Shown piece by piece: positions 1 through 16,605 of a DNA stretch of 44,864 nucleotides; the first letter of the stretch is position 1, and every line of letters starts with the position of its first letter. Source of the stretch: Didymodactylos carnosus (Eukaryota; Rotifera; Eurotatoria; Philodinida; Philodinidae). The translations under genes and the position numbers were made by a program. Under the pieces are notes generated by a model. That model was not told where the DNA came from. It made no database searches and saw nothing but the letters and a program-made list of their open reading frames with translations. The DNA is taken from positions 1 to 44,864 of the forward strand of contig CAJNOQ010000627.1 of the NCBI GenBank assembly GCA_905250885.1. The letters are read 5' to 3'.

Positions 1-150
1 CCGGTAAAATAACGTTTTTGGTCCCGGTTCCGGTGCCGGAAAAATAGTTTGTAGTTCCGTCCCGGTCCCAGTCCCGGTAAAATAATGTCTTTTGTCCCGG
101 TTCCGGTCCCAGTCCCGTCGGGACCGGAACCGGGACGGTCCCGCCCATGT
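1..150. repeat. CCGG-rich imperfect tandem repeat with perfect 17-bp hairpin
   Basis: This GC-rich block in AT-rich DNA is cut by the window edge. CCGGTAAAATAA occurs at 1 and again near 73, giving an imperfect period of about 72 bp built from CCGGTTCCGGTCCC-type units. Bases 94-110 are perfectly complementary to 120-136, forming a 17-bp stem with a 9-base loop. It is probably the end of a repeat or mobile element whose remainder lies outside the window. The family is unknown. Confidence 0.7.
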
Positions 151-922
151 CTAGTTTTACCGTATTCCGCTCATACATTTTTTATTCATTTAACTGAAGA
201 AGAATCGAAAACGTTCTTAAATTGAATAAAAATAGACTACTGCAAACGGACATTTTTTCAACGGTCTCGATTCAGATAATACTCCGTCAAAGATTTGTTT
301 TTGTAGATTGTACTTCCATTCTCTGAAAATACGAGCGAAAGAGTTTTACAAAGGTAAGATTTCCAAAAACAACGATTTAATAGCGAATGCTTCGGCGGTC
401 CATATTTTATATTAGCAGAAATTCTAAAATTGTTCTCATTTCCTCCCAGTGGTCTAGTCTGTCGATCGGTTCTGTGAGCGATAACATATAGTTGCGATAC
501 CTTTTGTTACTCTTTTTCTTTTGTTTGATGTTCACCAATGGGAGAATGTAGTCCAAATTTTCTTCTTTTGATGACTACTGTATCACATTTCTTGAATATT
601 TTATTTTCGACTAGTGTAGCATAGAAGAAACCAAATGAAAAGCACGGGATTATTTTCCGAGAGATGGGTTTGCTCTACAAATCTATCCATCCGAAATAAA
701 TCAATAAAACATATGTAAATAGATACAGACTAATATCTGAGCAGGACTCGAAAAAAATAGCGTAAAAAAACAATCGTATGGTATAACGCAGTACCGATTC
801 CAAAAGGGGATACTCTAGGCTATCCATTTATAAGAAATACTCAGAATCGTTTCTAAGAGAAACTGAGTTTTAATGACTTCATCTGATTAGTGTGACCGTC
901 GTGAGTACAGTTAGGAAGCTTA
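151..922. other. intergenic, no gene seen
   Basis: AT-rich sequence with stop codons in all frames and no coding signature or recognisable repeat. It lies upstream of the CWC22 gene and of the short inverted-repeat element at 923-1320. Confidence 0.5.
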
Positions 923-1320
923 TTAGGTTATGTTCACACTATACAACTTAAGTTCGCCTCAAGGCTGTATATCAGGCAAAAGTTAAGTCATACTTGAATG
1001 ACATTTTTTATATCGCTTAAGTGTGACAAAAGTTGATTCATCAATCCTACTTTGTTATTGGATTACTTTAATCGAGCGCTCAGTTTCGAAATATTCTTAG
1101 AGAGCAGTATTAGCCTAACGTACTCCGAAGTTTAGAATAACAATTAACCTGATACATATAAGATGAGCAAAGAATCATCTTCACAGCTGTTATCTACAAT
1201 TGGGAAAATAAGTTTGAGTTAAGAAGAATATTCACACTACTAACTTAAGTAACCAGTCCTATTTAACGTTATCTTCTTTCAAAACTGAATGTGAAAAAGT
1301 ATAGTGTGGATATGGCCTTA
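923..1320. mobile_element. MITE-like element with ~22-bp terminal inverted repeats
   Basis: The left end (923-944) and the reverse complement of the right end (1299-1320) match at about 17 of 22 positions, centred on CACACTATAC. The CACACTA..AACTTAAG motif recurs inside, near 935 and 1232, with an inverted version near 1017. It is 398 bp long and non-coding. It ends 95 bp before the CWC22 start codon, so it could supply promoter or 5' UTR sequence. No clear target duplication was found. Confidence 0.55.
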
Positions 1321-1414
1321 GAAAAAATTGATTCACTGATGCTAATGTAAAACTTTGAAAGCTGATTTTAGTAATCAACAGCTTATATATTTTCTCCTTT
1401 CAGATTGGTTCATC

Positions 1415-4400
1415 ATGTCAACATTAACATTAAAATCTTCGGTAGTAAAAGTTTCTCGTCGTCGTTCGTCTCCAAGTCCTACGTCATCTCCACCTTCAAA
1501 TAAACGAAGACAAAGTCCTGATTATTATCGACAACGTCCTCGTTCACCGATTCCTATTTCTCGTCGAAATGATGAGAGCAGTGATGAAGATGGTGAAATT
1601 CCAGGACCAACACCACATACTATTCCAAAACCAACGACAACTGTTGGTCGAACAGGTGGTCTTTATATGCCACCAGCAAAATTACGTTTATTACAGGTAT
1701 GAGCAAGTAAGCAAACTAGTCAATTAGAACACGAATAGAAGTTTTAGTCGCCGACTTTCTTTTTTAAAATTATTCTGTGTATTGCCCATTGTTGAGAGGA
1801 AATCATTGAAAAACTTCTTTCTATTTTCTAGGCGTCCATTACTGATAAATCAAGTCAAGACTATCAACGTTTAGCATGGGAAGCATTGAAAAAAACAATT
1901 AACGGTCGTGTGAATAAAATAAACATTTCGAATTTAGTTTTGATTGTTAGAGAATTATTTAAAGATAATATTGTTCGTGGACGAGGATTGTTGGCACGTG
2001 GTATTATTCAAGCACAAATTGCCTCACCATTTTATACACATGTTTATGCAGCACTTGTTGCCATTATAAATACAAAATTTCCTCAAATCGGTGAATTACT
2101 TGTTAAACGTTTAATAAATACATTTCGTCGAACATATCAACGAAATGATAAAACGAATTGTTTAGCATCAATTCGATTTATTGCACATTTAGTAAATCAA
2201 AATGTGGTATGTACAAACGAAACTTTTTTATTAAAAAAAAGTAAAGAATAAAACATTTTTTCAAAGAAATGTGTGAAGAAATAGAATCGAATGAGAAGCT
2301 TATGGAACAGAAACACAGAGAAAAACTTTAGACGATAGATCTTTAGTTATTTAAGGTAGATTCATTATTTCTCAGACATAGATAGTTTCTATGCAATTAA
2401 AACGTTTGTGGGAGACTGTCATTTTTTTCAATCTTGAAGAGGATTCTATTGATACCTTTTGATTAATCCTATCAATTTGTTTTATTGTTTTTAGCTCCAT
2501 GAAATCGTTGCTTTACAAATATTAATATTATTATTAGAAAATCCATCGGATGATTCATGTGAATTAGCTATTGGTTTTATTAAAGAATGTGGTAAAAAAT
2601 TAAGTCAGATATCTCCACGTGGACTCGATAGTGTATTTTCAACATTAAGAAATTTATTACATGAATCAACACTAGATAGACGTACACAATATATGATTGA
2701 AGTTTTATTTGCCATTAGAAAAGATCAATTTAAAGAACATGCAATTATTTTGGATGGTCTCGATTTAGTTGATGAACAAGATCAACTAACACATATGTTA
2801 ACATTAGATGATCAATGTGATCCTGAACCAATGTTGGGTAAGTACTGTACTTTTTGTTTATTATTTATGAGATAAAATAACAATGTCATCCTATATTTGT
2901 ATTAAAATACAAAATTAGAATTCATGTCTAAATGTTTCTTTTTCATCTTGTTTGTTTTAATCAGAAAACTTAACACATTATTATGGCTGAAGATGAAGCG
3001 CGAGAAGCTTCGAAAGCTCGCAGAAAAATGTTTAAAATTATCTGTTTAATTATCTCAATATTAAAGTTTTTTAAAAAAAACACTTATACAAAAATAATTT
3101 GATATATTATAAAATGACTGTTAAAGATCAATAAATCATACACAAAGCATAAATAGAAATCTAAGAATAATTTTTAATATGATCATTACCGCATTTTTGT
3201 TGTTGTTGTTATAATTCTAAACGAAATCTATGATCTTAAGTTGTATAGCAAAGATAAGTCTATTTCCTAAATATTTAGAACATCATCTTCGAAACATACG
3301 CCTATGTGTTTGTCTTCGATGGTGTGATAGACAAATTTGTTTGTATCAATCTTAATATAATTCTTTTCTTATTACCGTACTAGACAGTGTGATTTTTGTA
3401 TCGTATTATTATTATGATGACTATTAATAATGTAAATAGAAATGAGTTTTTACTAGTCATATTGGAAGAAAAGTCTATGTTAGAATGAGTTCAAAGAAGA
3501 AATAGATTGAGATGTTTTTCAATGATTATTTAGAAATGATAGAAGCAATTTTTTAATTCTTGAAAAGATGTAATGAGCTTCTGCTAGATGTGTTTTTATA
3601 TGCGGTATCTAGTAGATTTTCTTGTAAGATATCTTCATACTTTTTTACATACAACTATGAGCTAAAATTTGAGCAAACAAAACGGTGCAGTAGCGATACA
3701 TTATAATGAAAAGATCTTATCAGATATAATTGCGCAATAAACTAACAGTTATACATATTTGTTGAGTTTTTCAAGTATTTAGAATGTCTTATTATTTCGA
3801 GTGTATCCTATATTAGATAATATTTCCACAACAAAACACAATGCAGTTTATGAGAAAATATAAAAAATGGCCATTGGACGAAAGGACACATAGCTCGATG
3901 ATAGAGAAAATAAAAAATACATTTTTAACCTGAACGTCTTACATTTAAATCTGTTAGTTCGTCACTACTTTTATTATAAAAACTTCCTCTTATGTTCCAT
4001 TGTTAAATACCTCAGACTACACAAAGAGAAGACAGTTAGTAATGAAAATTTCAGAACTCTTGTAATCTGATGTCTTCCACTATCTGACAGGGTTAGAAAC
4101 AGAGGTTTAGAACCTCTGTTTAACGTTTCGACGCTTCCCGTAGCGAGCCTAAATTACCTCGATATCAACTGAAACGATGACATTCCAGCTTCCCTTTCGA
4201 AGACAGTATGACTTCTTTCAAGAATTCTCCTAAAGTACTTTTTTCGCTTCAGAGGAAGTATGAATTGAAAATTTCAAAAATTTCGCAAAATTTATCCTTT
4301 TCTTCCCCGAGCGCTGCTCGCACTTCAGACCCCATTCCGAATCTCTGATTAGAAAGCAAATGAATTTATTTTAATATTCTGGATCTTACCAGAAGTTGTT

Positions 4401-7400
4401 TTAAACATCACGTAAGCTTTCTATTTTATGGTAGTACTAATCTACGGCTTGTCCAAGCGTGACGTTGTAACATTTTTGACACAGTAATTTGAGCTTTTCT
4501 AAGTGTAAGAGCTAGAAACTTCGTTCTTGCGCCATTCGACGCAGCTCGCCATATTCTAATATTGGTATAAAAATGAAGGTATGTGGTTAAAGACTTGAAT
4601 TTTTAGAACCGTTTTTCGGCGCGTGACGCTGTGACAAAAAAGGCCCTAAATTCGAAGTGCTTCTCATTAAAAGCTAATTTGCTGTGAGTTTAGAAGAACT
4701 AATAAAAAGTGCCTCGAGCAAAGTTTGTAGAGGCGTAAACGAGCTACTGATTGCTAAAAACGAATCTTCCAAAGAACTTTCGATCCCTCAATACTTGTGT
4801 TTTATCGTCGTGACGCTGTGACACTCGTTTTTCCCACCAAAGTTTGAAGTACTAAACATTGCTCAAAGAATTTCGTTTTCACATCAGACTTAGTTTTAAG
4901 CATCTAATATAGACTAATGTGAAAATAAAGGTGAAAAAATGTTTTCACTTTCTTAGAATTGTGTGAGAATCTTAAAACTTAAAACTTTATTAAAAAGCTT
5001 GTTTTGAGCCCAAACTTCAAAAGAAACATACCATCTTGTAGAGAATCGAATTCTCTATCGATTAGTATGGCCTTCTATTTTTATTAGGAAAAGGGTCTAG
5101 GTGAGGAAATTGAAAATACAGTTTTCAAAAAATGTAAAACTGGATTTTTGATGAAAAAATTTAACTTTTTAAAAAAACTAATGTGAGATTCGTAATCAGC
5201 GCCAAAAACTGCATCTAGTGATATATTCCTCTCAGTTCTACTCTAAAATAATTTTTTCAAAAACTTGATCAGCGAGTTACGTGGACAAGCCGTCTAATAT
5301 ATAAAATATTAAAAATAATTTTTCAAAATTTGACACGAATAATATACGACATATTTTTATTCATCTCTCACACATGTACTGTAAAATGCCTATATAGCTT
5401 TCCAGAAAATTCCACGAACTATTTTTTTCTTCAAACCTGAAACATAACACATTATTCTATGTGATTTTGATCGATAAATGTGAATATAAAATAATATTTT
5501 TAATAAAAATGAAATTTATTCAAACGCTGTTTCATTATCTTTGTTTAGATGTTTTCAACTATGATCCAGAATACGAAGTAAATGAAAACAAATATAAAGA
5601 AATACGAAAACAAATTTTAGATGAATCAGACGGTAAGTGATGAAAATTAGTTATTTTTAAACTTCAGAGCTTAAATTTGTTATTTTTTTGTCTAGCTGAT
5701 GATGATGATGAATCGAGTGAAGATGAAAATGGAAATGAAAAGAATGAAGAAGAAGAAAGCGAAGAAGATGAAGCAGAGAGTAAGGGTATTCGAAAATGTC
5801 TAGTGTACTTGTTAAACTATGTTTTTAATTTTCCAGAAGAAAAACAGCAGACAATAATTGATCAAACCGAAACAAATTTAGTAACACTACGACGAACAAT
5901 CTATTTAACTATTCAGTCAAGTGTTGGAGCTGAAGAATGTGCACATAAATTGTTAAAAATGAATTTAAGACCAGGACAAGAGGTAGGGCTACAGTGCGCA
6001 ACTTTGACTTGTGATGCGGACATTAGCATGTTTTTGCGAATAGCCCTTTTTTTTATTGGCCATTATCGTTTTCGAGCTATTTCAACTTTATAAACGAAAA
6101 CAAAAAAACGTTTTAAAAAAAATCAATTATTAAAATTTATATAAAATTTCAGTGAGTTATTTTGCTATATGAGAAACACTGTTAGCTCGGAAAATTGTTT
6201 TTTCTCTCCGTGAGTTTAAGCCCAAAGCAGAAACGTTTTTCACTGGTTAATAGGCGAGGGTTCATAATCTGTATGAATTCAATTTTCATCACTGTTAGAT
6301 TTCATTTAAACAACTTTTTTACCTCACACCCCTGTGTTTTTAGTCTCAATTTTAAATAAATGTAATCCCAGGATTCATAGTACCTAGAAAAAAAATTCTT
6401 TTGACATTTAATAGTCCGTATGTCGAGGTGTATTGATCATCCAAAAGGTCTGAAAAATGTGCATCTTCGATTATTTCCGAAATGTCCTGATGGTTACCCA
6501 TTGTGTGAAGATGACATCTAGTCACATGTGTTTAATAACTGCATTCATCATAATCTTCAGATGGAATTATGTCAAATGATTTTGGATAGTTGTGCTCAAC
6601 AACGCACTTATGAACGATTTTTTGGTTTATTAGGGCAAGTATGTACTGAGATACTTTTCTCTTTCTATTTTCGAACATTAATCTATTTCTATTTCTATTT
6701 GTTAAGCGTTTTTGTTTATTAAAAAAAGAATATATTGAATGTTTTGAAAAAGTATTTGAAGATCAATACGATATTGTTCATCGTTTAGAAAATGTTAAAC
6801 TACGAAATGTTGCTAAATTTTTTGCACATTTACTATACACAGATGCCATTTCATGGGGGGTATGTAACTATTAATGTTTCATTATATTTCTACATTCTAA
6901 AATATTTGTCTGTCTTAGCAACTATAATTGTAACTTTTATTTTCTAGGTGTTACGTTGTATTCGTTTAACCGAAGAAGATACCACTTCATCAAGTCGTGT
7001 ATATATAAAAAATTTATTTTTAGAATTAGTTGAATTTTTGGGTTTAACAAAATTGAATAATCGCTTAAAAGATCCGTATGTACTTTTTTATATTGACTTA
7101 TATATACATTTATATTTATATATATAATTTTGTTATTTGTTGCTTGTTTAGAACGTTGACAGAATATTTTGAAGGCATATTTCCACGTGATAATACCAAA
7201 AATACAAGATTTTCTATTAATTTTTTTACTTCTATTGGCCTCGGTGGACTAACGTAAGTAAAACTGTAAACTTTGTTCACCATTTTAAAACTATATATTT
7301 AATGCAGATATTTACTAAGTGAGTTTTTTTTTTTTTTTTCTAGTGATGAACTGCGTGATTTTCTTCGTACAAATACAAATATCGTCCAAGATCAACAACA

Positions 7401-7752
7401 GCAACAAATATCACATGTGGAAGATGACGATGATGATGGTGATGTACTTGAATTTCATCGAAAATTACAGCAAATGAAAATGGCTGCTACTGCTCGCAGT
7501 GAACAAGAAAATTCACCAAAACCAAAACGTTCACTATCACCTCAACGAAAGAAAAAAAGTGAAAAACAATCATCACGAACAACAAAGAAAGTATCCCGAC
7601 ACGATGATCGACAAAAGACGAAACGACGACGAAAATCAGTGTCATCATCAAGCTCAAGTTCAAGCTCAAATTCATCACCATCACCATCACCAGAACGACG
7701 AAAGAAGAAAAAAGACACGAGTACAAAACGACATGAACCAAGACGAAGATAA
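1415..7752 (+). CDS. CWC22: pre-mRNA-splicing factor CWC22 (nucampholin)
   Basis: Eleven coding exons, joined with consistent phase: 1415-1696, 1832-2206, 2495-2837, 5549-5632, 5696-5779, 5837-5982, 6561-6638, 6707-6859, 6948-7075, 7152-7253, 7344-7752; 727 aa. The N-terminus is RS/SP-rich. The MIF4G domain spans about residues 95-330. A D/E-rich linker (about 350-390) leads to the MA3 domain (about 400-520), which contains the family-typical run [19 protein letters not shown] and later FAHLLYTD. The tail is acidic, then basic and Ser/Arg-rich. Known family role: a nuclear spliceosome component that binds eIF4A3 through MIF4G and loads the exon-junction complex. Start: this ATG lies 11 nt after TTTCTCCTTTCAG (AG 1402-1403), a 5' UTR or trans-splice acceptor. 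Oddities: the third intron is 2.7 kb and carries a transposon; intron 5780-5836 is 57 nt, stop-free and in frame. Intron 5983-6560 shows nothing recognisable. Confidence 0.95.
2838..5548 (+). other. long intron 3 of CWC22
   Basis: The donor GTAAGT follows 2837 and the acceptor TTGTTTAG ends at 5548. Phase 1 is kept and the joined codon is Asp. It is 2.7 kb, against 57-150 nt for most other introns of the gene. It contains the terminal-inverted-repeat element at 4444-5293 and a perfect 11-bp hairpin (4097-4121, AAACAGAGGTT/AACCTCTGTTT). The rest is AT-rich without coding signal. Confidence 0.85.
4444..5293. mobile_element. non-autonomous DNA transposon, CGGCTTG-family ends, inside CWC22 intron
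   Basis: Left end ACGGCTTGTCCA (4444-4455) is exactly inverted at the right end (5282-5293); partial matching continues inward (CAAGCGTGAC against CACGTAAC). The element is 850 bp with no transposase frame. Internally CGTGACG(C/T)TGT(G/A)AC occurs three times, near 4459, 4621 and 4811. A diverged partial copy lies inverted at 36916-37200, and a short stretch (5028-5066) recurs near 26127. The foldback at 7960-8313 has nearly the same end. Target duplication is unclear; TAAT-like bases occur on both sides. Confidence 0.7.
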
Positions 7753-7834
7753 AATTATATTTCTTCTCTCTTTCTTTCTCTCTTGCTTGTATATCAGTAT
7801 GATATCATTTGTTGCTGTTTTTCTATGAGAAACA

Positions 7835-7840
7835 AATAAA
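7835..7840 (+). promoter_or_regulatory. poly(A) signal AATAAA for CWC22
   Basis: A canonical AATAAA lies 82 nt after the CWC22 stop codon and before a T-rich stretch. The foldback element at 7960 begins about 120 bp further on, outside the likely 3' UTR. Confidence 0.6.
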
Positions 7841-7959
7841 TCTTTTATATCTTCTACATCTTCTTGTTTGTTTGTATATTCAACCAATGTAATGTTGTGC
7901 TTTATTACAAAAGAATACAATTTTCTTTTAAAAATTTTATTAATTCGAGAAACGCAGAT

Positions 7960-8313
7960 CGGCTTGGCCAAGTAACTCTGCTACCACAATGTCCTTCCGT
8001 AACGTTTTTTCTACATTTCGTTTCTTTCATAGTTTTCGAACAAACGCAGATCCAGAGCTGTGCAATGTCTTAAAGTGGAGAAAAAAGTTTGTTGAACACT
8101 TAGAGATGTTTCCTTACTGTATTTTCATCTCAACGTTTGAACGAAAAATGATGTGCAGTGTGGAAACATCTCAAAATGTTCAAAAAACTTTTCTCCACTT
8201 TAAGATGTTGCACAGCTCTGGATCTACTTTTGTTCGAAAACTATGAAAGAAACGAAATGTAGAAAAAACGTTACGAAAGGACATCGTGGTAGCGAAGTTA
8301 CTTGGCCAAGCCG
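7960..8313. mobile_element. foldback element with ~150-bp near-identical arms
   Basis: The left arm (about 7960-8114) and right arm (about 8161-8313) are near-perfect inverted copies with a loop of about 46 bp. Ends are CGGCTTGGCCAAGTAAC, close to those of the element at 4444-5293. The arms differ at only a handful of positions, so insertion is recent or the arms are being homogenised. Short open frames here are by-products of the palindrome. The region 8314-9120 up to the SNARE gene is AT-rich with nothing recognised. Confidence 0.85.
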
Positions 8314-9130
8314 AGGTAATATTAATTGGTAATTATGTTCTTTTTTTTTACTTTCTAACATCCATCTCAATTGAATAGGTAAAAATCGTTTGTTGAGAGA
8401 CACTAATTTTATTTTCCTGATATTTTACCTTTTTTCATGTTAATGAGAATAAAGATTGCTTATTGCCGATTTATTATAATCAAAATTTTCAATTTGGTAG
8501 ATAAAGTATAAATCTCGTATCAACCAACTCAACTGATTTAGTTTGAGCACATAATTTTTCGATATTGTTGTACATTTAAAAACAAGTCGATGGAATAACT
8601 CACATAACATTTTTGTTACGTTGAGTAAAACTCAAAGGATGACTTCAAGTCAATAGAAGAATGTCGCACGATGATCACCTTGACCAAGCAAATTTTTTAT
8701 TCTGCTATTACAATGATGATGACGTAATACTTTTGCCACCATTGTCTTATCTCTAAGCTATATGAAATGTAAATATAAATAGATGATCAGAAACGAAACA
8801 GCTATCTTTTTTGACATATTCTTCTAGTAGACTATTATGAAAAGAGCAAATCGGTATCTACTTTTTCTTACTTTATTTGAACAAGCTGGATGTTATTTTC
8901 ATTTTATAACTCGTTAATTTTTGTTTAAAATGATATTTTAGCCTTTAATTTAATTTTTCTACAAAAGGTATTGTATTTTATTTGTTCATTCTAAAACTCT
9001 TGGTAGTCATGTACTAATGAGTGTTACCTGATTACTGGAATCTTCGATTTTACACGTGATTCCCTTATATTGAAGAGATTTTAAGCTTTTTGACTATAAT
9101 ACAATGTAAGTTTATCATTTCTCTAGTCTA

Positions 9131-9481
9131 ATGGCATCAGTCCACTATAAAAGTCCAACGGCAATAGATCGTTTACAAAACGATGTTCAAGAAGTGACAG
9201 TAATTATCAAAGATAATTTAGAAAAAGTGATAGATCGTGATAGCGCACTTACACAGTTACATGGTCGAGCAGAAGAACTCGATGAACATGCGTCACAATT
9301 TAAAATTCATGCTAAGCAAATAGAACGAAAATTTTGGTGGAAAAATGTAAAAATGTGGATTCTAATAATCATTATTGTTATCACTTTAATTGTTATTATT
9401 GTTACGTCAGTTGTAGTCACAAACAAGAATAAGAGCAGAAAACAAACAACAACACCGACGAGTAAACACAAATATCAGTAG
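9131..9481 (+). CDS. synaptobrevin/VAMP-type R-SNARE
   Basis: A single exon of 116 aa. The SNARE helix spans about residues 12-68 with heptad hydrophobics. The zero-layer arginine is R36, in the VIDRDSAL context. The juxtamembrane KFWWKNVKMW (67-76) is the classic VAMP signature, followed by one transmembrane helix (about 76-97). Known role: vesicle-side SNARE that pairs with syntaxin and SNAP-25 type partners to fuse membranes. A 19-residue polar tail follows the membrane helix, longer than usual for neuronal synaptobrevins. The short N-terminus and lack of a longin domain fit a brevin of the VAMP2/4/8 type; the subtype is not assigned. Start: CTCTAG ends 4 nt before the ATG, so a 5' UTR or trans-splice acceptor fits. 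The next gene starts 351 bp downstream on the same strand. Confidence 0.93.
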   Translation: MASVHYKSPTAIDRLQNDVQEVTVIIKDNLEKVIDRDSALTQLHGRAEELDEHASQFKIHAKQIERKFWWKNVKMWILIIIIVITLIVIIVTSVVVTNKNKSRKQTTTPTSKHKYQ

Positions 9482-9719
9482 CACGCGTTTTTTTTCACAT
9501 AGTTGTGAGAATGATATACTTGATCAGATAGAAACAAACAAGTTTCTTTGTATCTCGATGTCTTCTATGTGTAGTTGGTTTTTGGATTATATTGAACTAC
9601 TCCTTGTCATTTTCAGAATAGCAAACATTTTTGTGATATTTCTTTCTTTCTCGTTTTTATTTTGTTTGTTATAAAGACCCATTCATTTATTTTATTCATA
9701 CAAAATGTTAATTTCAACA

Positions 9720-9725
9720 ATTAAA
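9720..9725 (+). promoter_or_regulatory. possible poly(A) signal ATTAAA for the R-SNARE gene
   Basis: ATTAAA is the best variant signal in the 351-bp gap between the SNARE stop and the protease start. It lies about 240 nt after the stop. The rest of the gap is T-rich and carries the acceptor-like TTATTTTAG (AG 9808-9809) just before the next start. Confidence 0.35.
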
Positions 9726-9832
9726 TTCCATCACAAGTAGGCTTGTTGCTTGATATTTGTTCTATACGGATCGTTTTTTCGATACAAAATTTTGTCTATT
9801 TTATTTTAGATTCAAATATTTGACATATCATT

Positions 9833-14937
<5,105 letters not shown>

Positions 14938-15577
14938 GTTTTATGTCTGTTTTATTCCAATTCCCTGTGAAAAAAGGTTTAAATCGTCTTTCTTTCTTGT
15001 AAAAAAATATTGTGCTATGAAATATTTTTTTTAAACTTCGACTATTTTCTTTTATCACTTATTAATATGATGTGTTTTTCTCTTCTTTTTTAAAGAAAAA
15101 AGTCATGATACGCGTACAGCAAATTTTATATTTTTTTTAAAATAAATTAGCATTTTGTTACTCTTCTTCTGTTATGAAATATTTTATTAACACGACTATT
15201 TTTATTCTCTAAATCACTAATACAACAATCATGAATCCCTAACTTAACAGCAACTCTTACCTCAATATGCGTAGCAAGACAGTAATTATAATTTGTTCTA
15301 ACCATTTCACATATTTATCTGGTAAACATCGCCTCTAGAGTAATGTTGAATGTAACAAAATATCTTTTCTTAAGGACGATACTTTTATTTATTTCGCAAC
15401 ATGCATTTGGAAGTCTTATGTCAGATAATTACAACATTATGAGTAGTGGATATGACTGTCGGTGATATTTAAAATGAATTAAAACTTTCTGTAATATATG
15501 TCCATCAATTATTGACTTCACCTTTTTACGGTAAAATTCTTAAGTAGTAGCAATGCTTCGTTATTATTTGCAGAGTT

Positions 15578-16605
15578 GGAATCGGTCCGGCAATCCGGCT
15601 CCGGACCGGACGAAACCGGATTTTTGCCAGTTCTTGATATTGAAATTGATACTTGTATTTCAAAGTTTTCTCCGACGAAAACAACTTTTATTCGCTTTTT
15701 TTGCGTTGAAATATTATGTCAGCGATTGTTAGAAATTCTATATGAATCAGAGAACATACGACGAAAATATTCGTACAAATTCATGTACATACACAGCTTT
15801 GAATCAAAGCCTTTGATTATATTTAGTAGTAACCGCTTTTGATCGTAATTGGATTGTAATAACAATAAGACAAAGATTAATCAGATAGAAGGAAAAGAAA
15901 AGGAAATACACATTCAATTTTTCTTTTCTTTTAATTATCAAGAAGCACTATTTTTGTGACTTTATTTCGTATTTGACGTTTACGTTACAAGGTTATATTA
16001 TTAATGTCAATGATTAATGCGGACAATCTTCAAGATGGCCAAATTCAGCGAAAATTACAATCGAAAGAACTTATTTTGATCAAAAATGAAAAAAGTAACC
16101 ATCAGCTTCGGAACCATGATATTTCGTTAATCGGTCAAATTAATACTGAATATTCTTGAGATTGGATCAAATTAATACTGCGCAAGAAATATTCGATGGG
16201 TGGGCTGCGTGTAATCACTGATTTACAGCTTAGATCGTAACAGAACAACGTAGTTTACTCGATCCTGATACAATTGAAGCTCTGGTCGTTCTCAAAGAAG
16301 CATATATCAACAACATGTGGCCTGCGTCTACTACTGGTTCGAAAAAATAGTTACTTTGCATTAAAAATCAATCCATATACTTATCTTTTCTTTTTGTTTG
16401 TCTATGGTTCAGATTTACATGTACAAATATATATTTTTCTATTATATTCTGTGAATTTCACAGAATCGTTTCTCGTTGATACCTTAACAAACAAGCTATT
16501 GTATGAATTTATGATCTTACCGGATTGTTGCCAGTTTGACGTCAAAAATGAACCGGCCGGATTTCGACCGGACGGTACCGGATGGGAAAAATCCGTCCGG
16601 TTCAA
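15578..16605. repeat. CCGG-rich ends bracketing ~1 kb, possible element
   Basis: CCGG-dense blocks at about 15584-15620 and 16518-16602 stand out from AT-rich surroundings. Both carry an ACCGGATT(T/G)TTGCCAGTT stretch in the same orientation. The right block folds into a perfect 9-bp stem, ACCGGACGG (16567-16575) with CCGTCCGGT (16593-16601). The interval between shows no coding signal. It may be related in style to the block at 1-150. Confidence 0.4.

Noticed and set aside
7487-7971. Minus- and +1-frame ORFs over the CWC22 C-terminal exon
   Set aside because: They are shadows of the Ser/Arg-rich repeats of the real frame ending at 7752.
7989-8246. 85-codon frame starting MSFRNVF
   Set aside because: It lies wholly inside the palindromic element 7960-8313 and reads across both arms.
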